From: Bacilli bacterium
GTDB lineage: Bacteria > Bacillota_I > Bacilli_A > ML615J-28 > CAG-698
Direction of reading: 5' to 3'
Length of the DNA: 18,567 nt
Assembly: GCA_016296945.1 (NCBI GenBank)
Contig: JAEDHQ010000034.1
Coordinates: 1 to 18,567 of the forward strand
This document shows positions 7,355 through 15,293 of the stretch, one piece after another; position 1 is the stretch's first letter, and each line of letters opens with the position of its first letter. A model generated the notes under the pieces. The model did not search any database. It saw nothing but the letters and a program-made list of their open reading frames with translations, and was not told where the DNA came from. Position numbers and translations under genes: made by a program.

Positions 7355-8074
7355 ATGAAAAAATATTTTATTATAATAGGTTTATTTATTAGTTGTTTGT
7401 TTTTTGTTGGCTGCGGAAGTGAAGCAGAAAAATATGATATTACCAAAGATGTTGAGGTGGTCACTAAGATTAGTTATAATGATTTGCAAGAATTACTTGA
7501 GAAATTAGATGTGTATCGTGAAAAATATATTTCAATGGAACTTAAGATGACAAAGGAATCTTTAAATGGTGTTGAAGAATTAGAATATGAGATTAAATAT
7601 AGCAAGGAACAAAATGTAATTAACGCAATTGCTTCATTTGATTTAAAGAATTATAGTTATACAAAATATATTAAAGACAATGTAATTTATGTTAATCATG
7701 ATCAAATAGCTGAACCTGTTAAATCAACTATTGCTATTGCTGCTACATACAATTTTAAAAATTTAATTCTATCTGATAAAGATTATAAAGATATCTTAGA
7801 TGGTTTTATCAAAAATATTTCCCCAACATCGCCAAACTTTATTGCTGGATATGATAAAGAAGAAAACATTGTTATGGAATATATAACAAAAGATATTAAG
7901 TTCCGATTTGTATTTAATGGTACTAAACCAATATATTTACATGCATCAACGGGTAATTATAGCTATGATTATAAATTTAGTTATGAGAAACCAAAGATTA
8001 ACAAACCAAAGGGATTTAAAGAAGATGATTATAAACAAATTCCGTGGAAAGATTTCATCGCTTTAGGTATTTAA
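7355..8074 (+). CDS. Lipoprotein, paralogue B of a tandem pair
   Basis: A 239-residue lipoprotein with a hydrophobic signal segment and the lipobox FVGC (C20 from this start). Two adjacent ATG codons occur at 7352 and 7355. AGAGG at 7342-7346 is 8 nt from the second and 5 nt from the first, so I prefer 7355; the difference is one residue. It is similar to the preceding lipoprotein over its whole length: YDITKDVE near the mature N-terminus, AGYDKEE in the middle, a run FRFVFNGTKPIYLHAS matching CRVVFDKEFPVYIYVA, and PWKDFI near the end. It lacks the paralogue's methionine-rich strand. Function is unknown. No hairpin was found between its stop and the ileS promoter 8 bp later. Confidence 0.82.
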   Translation: MKKYFIIIGLFISCLFFVGCGSEAEKYDITKDVEVVTKISYNDLQELLEKLDVYREKYISMELKMTKESLNGVEELEYEIKYSKEQNVINAIASFDLKNYSYTKYIKDNVIYVNHDQIAEPVKSTIAIAATYNFKNLILSDKDYKDILDGFIKNISPTSPNFIAGYDKEENIVMEYITKDIKFRFVFNGTKPIYLHASTGNYSYDYKFSYEKPKINKPKGFKEDDYKQIPWKDFIALGI

Positions 8075-8081
8075 TAAGCAA

Positions 8082-8110
8082 TTGACAAAAAGGAATAAAA
8101 GTAATATAAT
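8082..8110 (+). promoter_or_regulatory. Consensus sigma-A promoter for ileS
   Basis: TTGACA (8082-8087) and TATAAT (8105-8110) are both perfect consensus hexamers with a 17-bp spacer. This strong promoter feeds a T-box leader, so output is probably set by termination. Confidence 0.93.
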
Positions 8111-8116
8111 ATTAAA

Positions 8117-8360
8117 GGATTTTTAAAAAAGCTAGGAAAAAGAAAGTAGTTTATTAATGAAATATAATAGCGAGTTAGGGATGGTGAAAGCCTAATTAAA
8201 GTAATGATAAATGAAGATCACTTTGGAGCTGCAGGTGGAAATATAAGTATACCGAGCCGGATTCTTACCGTTATCAAAGAAATGTATGAAATTAATGAGT
8301 ACAAAAAATGGTGGTATAACGAAACATTACTTCGTCTGTTTTTTCAGGCGGAGTTTTTTT
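8117..8360 (+). promoter_or_regulatory. T-box leader of ileS (isoleucyl-tRNA sensor)
   Basis: This leader should sense uncharged tRNA-Ile. Stem I can be drawn by hand: AGCT 8130-8133 with AGCT 8228-8231 at the base, AAAGT with ACTTT flanking the specifier loop, and TTTAT with ATAAA above it. The loop carries GAAG then ATC at 8217-8219, the isoleucine specifier. The apical GGTGAAA lies at 8183-8189. The T-box itself is degenerate: GGTGGT (8310-8315) is followed by ATAACG where ACCGCG is usual, but TGGT (8312-8315) can still pair with a 3' end carrying A as discriminator. ACGAA 8319-8323 can pair with TTCGT 8331-8335 as antiterminator, in competition with the terminator. There is no protein gene in this 300-base gap, although a frame stays open through it. 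Confidence 0.9.
8329..8360 (+). terminator. Regulated intrinsic terminator of the ileS T-box
   Basis: ACTTCGTCTG (8329-8338) pairs with CAGGCGGAGT (8345-8354), 10 bp with two G-T pairs, around a six-T loop, then a run of T residues. The ileS ribosome site starts just after it. Confidence 0.9.
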
Positions 8361-8374
8361 ATAGGAGGATAAAT

Positions 8375-11300
8375 ATGTATAAAAAGGTGCCAACTGATTT
8401 AAAATTTGTGGAAAGAGAAAAGAATGTAGAAAAGTTTTGGAAAGATAATAATATTTTTAAAAAAAGCATTAATGAGCATTTAAACGATAAAACTTATACA
8501 TTCTATGATGGTCCACCAACAGCTAATGGTAAACCTCACATTGGCCATGTTTTAACACGTGTTATTAAAGATATGATTCCACGTTATCGTACGATGAAAG
8601 GTAATAAAGTATTGCGTAAAGCAGGTTGGGATACACATGGATTACCTGTTGAAATCGAAGTAGAAAAGAAGCTAGGACTAGATGGCAAAGAACAAATCGA
8701 GCAATACGGAATTGCTCCATTCATTCAAGAATGTAAAGAGAGTGTTTGGAAGTATAAAGGAATGTGGGAAGACTTTTCATCAACTGTTGGCTTCTGGGTT
8801 GATATGGATGATCCATATATTACATATGATAATAAATATATTGAATCTGTTTGGTGGAGTTTAAAACAAATTTGGGATAAAGGCTTATTATATAAAGGAT
8901 TCAAAGTAGTTCCTTATTGTCCGCGATGTGGAACTCCTCTATCTAGTCATGAAGTAGCACAAGGATATAAAGAAGTAAAAGAAAAATCAGCAATTGCAAA
9001 GTTTAGATGTAAAGGAACTGAGAATGAATATTATTTAGCTTGGACTACTACTCCATGGACTTTACCTTCTAATGTGGCACTTTGTGTTAATTCTTTAGAA
9101 GATTATGTTAAAGTTAAAACAGTTAATCCAAAAAATGAGCAAGTTGAATTCTATATCTTAGCAAAAGCATTATTATCAGTTATTGAAACTGAATATGAAG
9201 TAGTGACAGAATTTAAGGGCGCTAGTTTGGAAGGAAAAGAATATGAACCTTTATTTAACTTTAAGAAGTTAGATAAAAAAGCGCATTATGTTGTATGTGA
9301 CAGTTATGTTACATTAACTGATGGTACTGGTATTGTCCATATTGCTCCTGCTTTTGGGGAAGATGATGCTCGTGTAGGTCGTAAATATGATTTACCTTTC
9401 TTACAACTTGTTGACTCTAAAGGGGAAATGACAAAAGAAACTCCTTGGGAAGGTCGTTTTTGTAAAGACGTTGATAAAGATGTATTAATTACTTTAGAAA
9501 AAGAAAATAAATTATTTAAAGTGTTAAATTTTGAACATACTTATCCATTCTGTTGGCGTTGTGATACTCCATTAATTTACTATGCAAGAGAATCATGGTA
9601 TATTAAGATGAGTGCTGTTAAAGAAGATTTAATTAGAAACAACAATACAATCAATTGGCTACCTGAATCTATTGGAAAAGGTAGATTTGGAGATTGGCTT
9701 GAAAATGTTCAAGACTGGGCAATTAGTCGTGACCGTTATTGGGGAACTCCATTACCAATTTGGGAATGTAGTTGTGGACATCGCCATGCAATTGGTTCAA
9801 TAAAAGAATTAAAAGATATGGCTGTTGAACCAGAGAAATTAAAAGATGGAATCGAATTACATCGTCCATTCATAGATGAAGTTAAGATAATTTGTCCACA
9901 TTGTGGCAAACCAATGACAAGAGTAAAAGAAGTAATTGACTGTTGGTATGATTCTGGATCAATGCCTTTTGCTCAATGGCATTATCCATTTGAAAATAAA
10001 GAAATATTTGAAGATAATTATCCTGCTGATTTTATTAGTGAGGGTGTTGACCAAACTCGTGGTTGGTTCTATTCTTTACTTGCCATTTCTACATTAATCT
10101 TTAATAAAGCTCCATATAAGAATGTTATTGTATTAGGACATGTTCAAGATGAAAATGGTCAAAAAATGAGTAAGTCAAAAGGAAATGCTGTTGACCCATT
10201 CGAAGCATTAGCAGAATATGGTGCTGACGCGATTAGATGGTATTTCTATTCTAATAGTGCTCCATGGTTACCAAATAGATTCCATGGTAAAGCAGTTATT
10301 GAAGGTCAAAGAAAAGTAATGGGAACATTATGGAATACTTATGCTTTCTATGTTCTATATGCGAATATTGATAATTTTAATCCATTAGATTATAACAATG
10401 GTAAATTAGAGTATGAAAAATTATCTGTTATGGATAAATGGATTATTTCAAAACTAAATACATTAGTACAAACAGTAGATAATAATTTAGATAATTATCG
10501 TATTACTGAAAGTACAAAAGTTATTGAAAAGTTTATTGATGATTTAAGTAATTGGTATGTTCGTCGTAGTCGTGAAAGATTCTGGGCTAAAGGAATGCCA
10601 CAAGATAAGATTAATGCATACACTACTCTTTATACATGTTTAGTAACATTATCGAAAGCAATAGCTCCAATGCTTCCATTTATTACTGAAGATATTTATC
10701 AAAACTTAGTACGAAGTGTTGATAGTAATGCATTAGAATCAATTCATTTATGCAGTTATCCAGAAGCAAATGTTGATTATATTGATAAAGAATTAGAAGA
10801 AAAAATGGATGAAGTTTTAGATATTGTTGTGTTAGGTAGAAATGCTCGTAACGCATCTAACATTAAGAATCGTCAACCATTAAAAGAAATGTTTGTTCTA
10901 GCTAAACCGTTAGATTCATTCTATAATGAAATTATAGAAGAAGAATTAAATGTTAAGAAAGTAACATATATAGATGATATCAGTGCTTATACAACATATA
11001 AATTCAAACCAAATTTCAAAACTTTAGGGCCAAAATGTGGAAAACTTTTAGGAGTATTAGGAAAAGTATTAGCTAATATCGATGGTCATGAAACAATGAA
11101 AGCATTAAATGCTAATGGTTCTGTTAAAGTTTTAGTTAATGAACAAACATTAGAATTAACTAAAGATGATTTGTTAATTGAAACATTACAAACTGAAGGA
11201 TATGCTGTGGCTTCTGAATATGATTTATTTGTTGTTTTAGATACAGCATTAAATGATGAATTAATCGAAGAAGGATTTGTAAATGAATTTGTTTCAAAAG

Positions 11301-11536
11301 TTCAAACAATGCGTAAAGATGCAGGTTTCGAAGTAGTTGATCATATTTTGTTATACGTATCTAACAATAAATTAATCAAAAATATCGTAAGTAAGAACAT
11401 GCTTGAGATACAAAGTCAAGTTTTAGCAGATGATGTTTTGTTTGATGTAGATGATGAATTAGCATATACTAAAGACTGGAATTTAAATGGAGAAGCAGTT
11501 AAATTAGCAGTTAAAAAAGTAAATAACGAAAAATAA
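8375..11536 (+). CDS. ileS: Isoleucyl-tRNA synthetase, type 2 (eukaryotic-like)
   Basis: This enzyme charges tRNA-Ile and edits Val-tRNA-Ile. The start is the ATG at 8375, behind AGGAGG (8363-8368) and the T-box terminator. An upstream in-frame ATG at 8204 lies inside the leader RNA and is not a credible start. The product is 1053 residues. HIGH is at 55-58 and KMSKS at 597-601. The editing domain shows TTTPWTLPSN from 224 and GTGIVHIAPAFGEDD at 317-331. Cysteine pairs occur at C182/C185, C393/C396, C465/C467 and C507/C510. The C-terminal zinc finger typical of type 1 bacterial enzymes is absent, and the long C-terminal extension fits type 2. Known type 2 enzymes are often insensitive to mupirocin; that property is inferred here. 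It forms a single-gene unit between its T-box and a terminator. Confidence 0.96.
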   Translation: MYKKVPTDLKFVEREKNVEKFWKDNNIFKKSINEHLNDKTYTFYDGPPTANGKPHIGHVLTRVIKDMIPRYRTMKGNKVLRKAGWDTHGLPVEIEVEKKLGLDGKEQIEQYGIAPFIQECKESVWKYKGMWEDFSSTVGFWVDMDDPYITYDNKYIESVWWSLKQIWDKGLLYKGFKVVPYCPRCGTPLSSHEVAQGYKEVKEKSAIAKFRCKGTENEYYLAWTTTPWTLPSNVALCVNSLEDYVKVKTVNPKNEQVEFYILAKALLSVIETEYEVVTEFKGASLEGKEYEPLFNFKKLDKKAHYVVCDSYVTLTDGTGIVHIAPAFGEDDARVGRKYDLPFLQLVDSKGEMTKETPWEGRFCKDVDKDVLITLEKENKLFKVLNFEHTYPFCWRCDTPLIYYARESWYIKMSAVKEDLIRNNNTINWLPESIGKGRFGDWLENVQDWAISRDRYWGTPLPIWECSCGHRHAIGSIKELKDMAVEPEKLKDGIELHRPFIDEVKIICPHCGKPMTRVKEVIDCWYDSGSMPFAQWHYPFENKEIFEDNYPADFISEGVDQTRGWFYSLLAISTLIFNKAPYKNVIVLGHVQDENGQKMSKSKGNAVDPFEALAEYGADAIRWYFYSNSAPWLPNRFHGKAVIEGQRKVMGTLWNTYAFYVLYANIDNFNPLDYNNGKLEYEKLSVMDKWIISKLNTLVQTVDNNLDNYRITESTKVIEKFIDDLSNWYVRRSRERFWAKGMPQDKINAYTTLYTCLVTLSKAIAPMLPFITEDIYQNLVRSVDSNALESIHLCSYPEANVDYIDKELEEKMDEVLDIVVLGRNARNASNIKNRQPLKEMFVLAKPLDSFYNEIIEEELNVKKVTYIDDISAYTTYKFKPNFKTLGPKCGKLLGVLGKVLANIDGHETMKALNANGSVKVLVNEQTLELTKDDLLIETLQTEGYAVASEYDLFVVLDTALNDELIEEGFVNEFVSKVQTMRKDAGFEVVDHILLYVSNNKLIKNIVSKNMLEIQSQVLADDVLFDVDDELAYTKDWNLNGEAVKLAVKKVNNEK

Positions 11537-11591
11537 ATAATTGTAAGAAGATCAATCAATGCTACAATAGGTTATTAAAAAAAGATAAATT

Positions 11592-11621
11592 AGACTATGG
11601 TATTTTACCTAGTCTTTTTTT
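11592..11621 (+). terminator. Intrinsic terminator after ileS
   Basis: AGACTA (11592-11597) pairs with TAGTCT (11610-11615) and GGTA (11599-11602) with TACC (11606-11609), with one bulged T, then a T run. It closes the ileS transcript. Confidence 0.88.
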
Positions 11622-11633
11622 AATGGATGATTA

Positions 11634-11662
11634 TTGACTAAATATAAAAAAATAATTATAAT
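11634..11662 (+). promoter_or_regulatory. Sigma-A type promoter for the copA operon
   Basis: TTGACT (11634-11639) and TATAAT (11657-11662) are 17 bp apart. I looked for a CopY-type box (TACAnnTGTA) and a CsoR-like inverted repeat nearby and found neither. Confidence 0.82.
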
Positions 11663-11706
11663 AATAGTATAGAAATTTATAAAAAGCGTAGGTGAATAGA
11701 AGTATA

Positions 11707-14172
11707 ATGAAGAAAAAATACTATGTAGAAGGGATGACATGTGCTGCTTGCTGTGTCCATGTTGAAGAGGCTGTTAACAAAATTAAAGCAGTAAAATCAG
11801 CAAGTGTTAATTTGTTTTCTAAGGAGTTATTTGTAGAATCTAATGTTGATGTTACCAAAGAAATAATTAAGAACGTTTCTAAAGCAGGGTATAAAGTAAT
11901 CTTAGAAGATGAATATGTGTTTGTTGAGAAAAAAGATTACAAAAAAATTAAAATGATTATTTCTCTTAGTTTATCAGTTGTACTTATGTATTTTGCAATG
12001 GGGCATATGCTAGGATTACCAGTTTTTACCTTTATGAAAGATTTAAACAATGCGGTGGTTTTAGTATTAATACAGGTTGTTTTAGCATTAAGTGTAATAA
12101 TAATAAATAATAATTATTTTGTTAATGGTTTTAAAAAATTATTTATTTTAAAACCAAATATGGACTCTTTAATTGCGATCGGATCGAGTTGTTCATTTCT
12201 TTATAGTCTTTATTCATATATAATGATTATTATAAATAACGGCAATTTAGAAGTTGTAAAAGAATTATTTCATAATCTCTATTTTGATTCTAGTGCGATG
12301 ATTTTAGCACTTGTATCTTTAGGTAAATTCTTGGAAGGTTCTTCTACAAAGAAAACTCAAAAATCAATAAAAGACCTCATTAAATTGATTCCAGATACTG
12401 CATTGCTTTGTGATGAAATGGGAAATTATCGTAAAGTATTACTTAAAGAAGTAAAAGAAAAAGATATAGTTTTAGTCAAGCAAGGAATGATTATTCCAGT
12501 TGATGGGAAAGTAATTTCCGGTTTAGCGAGTGTTGATGAAAGTAGAATAACTGGAGAAAGTGTTCCTGTCTTAAAAGAAGTAAATGATGAAGTCATTTCT
12601 AGTAGTATTGTTATTAGTGGCTCAATTAAAGTTAAAGCCGAAAAGGTAATGGAAGATACAACAATAAGTAAGATTATCAAGTTAGTTGATGAGGCTAGTA
12701 ATTCAAAAGCACCAATTAGTAGATTTGCTGATAAAGTGGCAGGAATATTTGCATTTATTGTTATCGCAATTTCCTTAATTGCTTTTAGTATTTATATGCT
12801 TTTAGGCTTTGACTTAAGTTTTGCTTTAAATATTGCGATTTCGGTCTTAGTTATCAGTTGTCCATGTGCTTTAGGATTGGCTACTCCTGTTGCAATTATG
12901 GTGGGAACTGGTGTTGCGGCTAAACATCATTTGATTATTAAAAGTGCAGCTGTTTTAGAAAACTCAAATAAAATTAAAAACATTGTTTTTGATAAAACAG
13001 GGACAATTACATATGGTAAACCTGAAGTTGTTGATATTATTTCATATCAGGAACCAAATGATTTTGTTTTAAAAATTGCTTACTCTTTAGAATCATTATC
13101 ATCACATCCGTTTGCTTATGCAATTAATAATAAGGCTAATAACTTAAACTTAGAAAAATATGAAGTAAATGATTTTGAAACAATTGAAGGTGTAGGTTTA
13201 AAAGGAGTAATTAATAATAAGATATATTATGCTGGAAATTTAAAAGGACTATCTCTTCTTAAAAATAATATATTAAGCAAGGATATCGAAAATCAAATAG
13301 ATAGAATTTATCAAAATGGTTCAAATATTATCATTGTTTATAATGAAAAAGAAATCATTGGATTAATAGTAATTAAAGATAAGGTAAAAGAAAATGCTTC
13401 TCAAGCTATTAAATACTTAAAGAATCTTGGAATAAAACCTATTATCGTAACTGGTGATAAACTAGAAGTTGCAAAAAAGGTAGCTAATGAAGTAGGAATC
13501 GATGAAGTAATTGCCCAAGTGATGCCTGTTGATAAAGCAAAAGTTGTAAAGGACATAAAAACTAATAATCAAGGATTAGTGGCAATGGTTGGTGATGGTG
13601 TAAATGATGCCATTGCTTTAGTTGAAGCAGATGTTTCATTTGCAATAGGTAATGGTACAGATGTTGCTGTTGATTCCTGTGATATTATACTATTAACTAA
13701 TGATTTAATGGCAATCTATACAGCAATTAAATTAAGTAAAAAAGTTATGAAAACAATTAAAATGAATCTCTTCTGGGCATTCTTTTATAACTGTATTGGA
13801 ATTTCGTTGGCATCTGGAATCTTGTATCCTAGCTTTGGCATACTATTAACGCCAATGATTGGAGCGTTATCAATGAGCATTAGTAGCTTATTTGTTGTTA
13901 CAAATGCTTTAACAATTAATCGATTTAAGGTAAATGAAGATAAAAAAGCGAAAGGAGAAATTAAAATGAATGAAGTAAGCTTATTTATTCCTAATATGAA
14001 TTGTGGACACTGTCAAGCAAGAATCAAAGGAGCATTAGATAAAATTAAAGGATTAGAAGATATCGAAGTGAAATTAGAAACTAAGACAGTTTCATTTAGT
14101 ACTGAAAAAGAGAAATTAATTCAAAAGGCAATTAAATCAATTGAAAAAGAAGGATATCAAGTGGTTAGATAA
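11707..14172 (+). CDS. copA: Cu(I)-type P1B-ATPase with a C-terminal CopZ-like domain
   Basis: A heavy-metal exporting ATPase in the cytoplasmic membrane. Visible in order: an N-terminal HMA domain with GMTCAAC (C12, C15); paired hydrophobic segments from about 82; the actuator motif TGES (282-285); the membrane metal site CPC (385-387); the phosphorylation site DKTGT (429-433); SHP (466-468); GDGVND; and late membrane segments with YN and MSISS. CPC plus YN plus MxxSS is the Cu(I) signature. A second HMA domain with NCGHC (C766, C769) follows the last membrane helix, an unusual place for it. I chose the ATG at 11707; a GTG at 11692 would add five residues and lies in the weak AGGTG ribosome site. 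The next gene overlaps the stop by one base. Confidence 0.94.
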   Translation: MKKKYYVEGMTCAACCVHVEEAVNKIKAVKSASVNLFSKELFVESNVDVTKEIIKNVSKAGYKVILEDEYVFVEKKDYKKIKMIISLSLSVVLMYFAMGHMLGLPVFTFMKDLNNAVVLVLIQVVLALSVIIINNNYFVNGFKKLFILKPNMDSLIAIGSSCSFLYSLYSYIMIIINNGNLEVVKELFHNLYFDSSAMILALVSLGKFLEGSSTKKTQKSIKDLIKLIPDTALLCDEMGNYRKVLLKEVKEKDIVLVKQGMIIPVDGKVISGLASVDESRITGESVPVLKEVNDEVISSSIVISGSIKVKAEKVMEDTTISKIIKLVDEASNSKAPISRFADKVAGIFAFIVIAISLIAFSIYMLLGFDLSFALNIAISVLVISCPCALGLATPVAIMVGTGVAAKHHLIIKSAAVLENSNKIKNIVFDKTGTITYGKPEVVDIISYQEPNDFVLKIAYSLESLSSHPFAYAINNKANNLNLEKYEVNDFETIEGVGLKGVINNKIYYAGNLKGLSLLKNNILSKDIENQIDRIYQNGSNIIIVYNEKEIIGLIVIKDKVKENASQAIKYLKNLGIKPIIVTGDKLEVAKKVANEVGIDEVIAQVMPVDKAKVVKDIKTNNQGLVAMVGDGVNDAIALVEADVSFAIGNGTDVAVDSCDIILLTNDLMAIYTAIKLSKKVMKTIKMNLFWAFFYNCIGISLASGILYPSFGILLTPMIGALSMSISSLFVVTNALTINRFKVNEDKKAKGEIKMNEVSLFIPNMNCGHCQARIKGALDKIKGLEDIEVKLETKTVSFSTEKEKLIQKAIKSIEKEGYQVVR
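13951..13957 (+). promoter_or_regulatory. Internal Shine-Dalgarno inside copA
   Basis: AAAGGAG ends 8 nt before an in-frame ATG at 13966, at the junction between the ATPase and its C-terminal HMA domain. It is as good as any ribosome site in the window and is identical in its seven bases to that of thrS. Confidence 0.6.
13966..14172 (+). CDS. Possible free CopZ-like copper chaperone by internal initiation
   Basis: Starting at the internal ATG, the copA frame encodes 68 residues, the usual size of a stand-alone CopZ. It is one complete HMA/ferredoxin-like domain: a first strand VSLFIPNM, the metal motif M-N-C-G-H-C (MxCxHC as in CopZ), helix QARIKGALDKIKG, strands DIEVKLE and KTVSFST, a second helix and the ending EGYQVV. 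The segment could be made both as the tail of CopA and as a separate chaperone that hands Cu(I) to CopA. The fusion itself is seen directly. The separate product is inferred from the ribosome site and would need protein evidence. Confidence 0.45.
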   Translation: MNEVSLFIPNMNCGHCQARIKGALDKIKGLEDIEVKLETKTVSFSTEKEKLIQKAIKSIEKEGYQVVR

Positions 14173-15293
14173 TGAAAGTACTATCGATTATTGATTCCTT
14201 TAAAGGAACAATTACTTCTAAGCAATTAAATGAAATCGTAAAAGAAGAATTAGAGAAAAAAGGCCATATTGTTGACTGCATTACTATTGCTGATGGTGGG
14301 GATGGTTTTTGTGAGGCAATCGCTGATATATTAGAAAATGTAAAATATAAGAAGGTAAGAGTATATAATCCATTATTTCAAGAAATTGAAAGTGAATATT
14401 TAGTTGATGAAGTAAATAATACTGCTTATATTGAGTTAGCGAAAGCAAGTGGAATTAATTTAATAAAAAAAGAAGAACTTAATCCATATATTACCTCTAC
14501 TTATGGTTTTGGACAATTGATAGATGATGCTATCAACTCGAATATTAAAAGAATTATTGTGGGAATTGGTGGATCTGCTACAAATGATGGTGGCAGTGGA
14601 ATGCTTGAGGCTTTAGGTGTTAAGTTTTTGGATGCTAATAATCAAGTAATAAAACATATCTCTAATAATCGATTTAAAGACATCAAATCTATTGATGCTA
14701 AAAAGTTCTACGAAAAAATTAATAATAAAGGAATAGAATTTATCACATTAAGTGATGTATCAAATCCATTGTTAGGAGAAACTGGGGCAACATATATTTT
14801 TAGCCCACAAAAAGGAGCAAAAAAAGAATCACTTTCCGAGCTTGAAGATAATATGCGATATTTTAGTTCATTTAAAAAAGAATATCGCGACTATAAAGGA
14901 AGTGGTGCTGCTGGTGGTGTTGGATATGCATTACATGCATATTTTAATGCAAAATTTTATCCGGGAATAGATTATATTTTAGATCTAGTATCATTCGATA
15001 AAATTGTAAAAAAATATGATTATGTTATTACAGGTGAAGGAAAGGTTGATATTCAAAGTTTATTAGGGAAAGTGATTTTTAAGATTTCATCTCGTTGCCC
15101 AAAAAGCAATAATAATCAAAAGAAAGTTATAATAGTTTGTGCAATAAATGATCTAAAAGATATTGATTTAGACAAGTATAACATTGAAAATGTATATAGT
15201 ATTATAAATGATAAAAAAGAAATTACAATTGAAGAGTCAATAAACAATCCGATTAAATATTTCAGAAAGATGATTGAGAAAGAAGTATTATGA
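14172..15293 (+). CDS. glxK: Glycerate 2-kinase (GlxK/GarK family)
   Basis: This cytoplasmic kinase phosphorylates D-glycerate with ATP, giving 2-phosphoglycerate for lower glycolysis. The 373 residues fit the type II family. Family motifs in order: DSFKG (8-12), ADGGDG (40-45, usually DGGEG), GIGGSATNDGG (131-141), SDVSNPL with GATYIFSPQKGA (195-216), GAAGG (245-249) and TGEGKVD (287-293). No signal peptide or membrane segment is seen. The ATG shares a base with the copA stop (TAATG), and the next gene overlaps this one by ATGA, so the three genes are probably translated in a coupled manner. There is no obvious biochemical link to copper export. The stop is TGA. Confidence 0.93.
   Translation: MKVLSIIDSFKGTITSKQLNEIVKEELEKKGHIVDCITIADGGDGFCEAIADILENVKYKKVRVYNPLFQEIESEYLVDEVNNTAYIELAKASGINLIKKEELNPYITSTYGFGQLIDDAINSNIKRIIVGIGGSATNDGGSGMLEALGVKFLDANNQVIKHISNNRFKDIKSIDAKKFYEKINNKGIEFITLSDVSNPLLGETGATYIFSPQKGAKKESLSELEDNMRYFSSFKKEYRDYKGSGAAGGVGYALHAYFNAKFYPGIDYILDLVSFDKIVKKYDYVITGEGKVDIQSLLGKVIFKISSRCPKSNNNQKKVIIVCAINDLKDIDLDKYNIENVYSIINDKKEITIEESINNPIKYFRKMIEKEVL

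Noticed and set aside
11692..11706. GTG start for copA
   Set aside because: It adds five residues that are not part of the HMA domain and uses the GTG of the AGGTG ribosome site; the ATG at 11707 begins directly with the domain.
11622..11706. Copper-responsive operator (CopY or CsoR type) upstream of copA
   Set aside because: No TACAnnTGTA box or GC-rich inverted repeat was found by eye; no regulator gene is next to copA.
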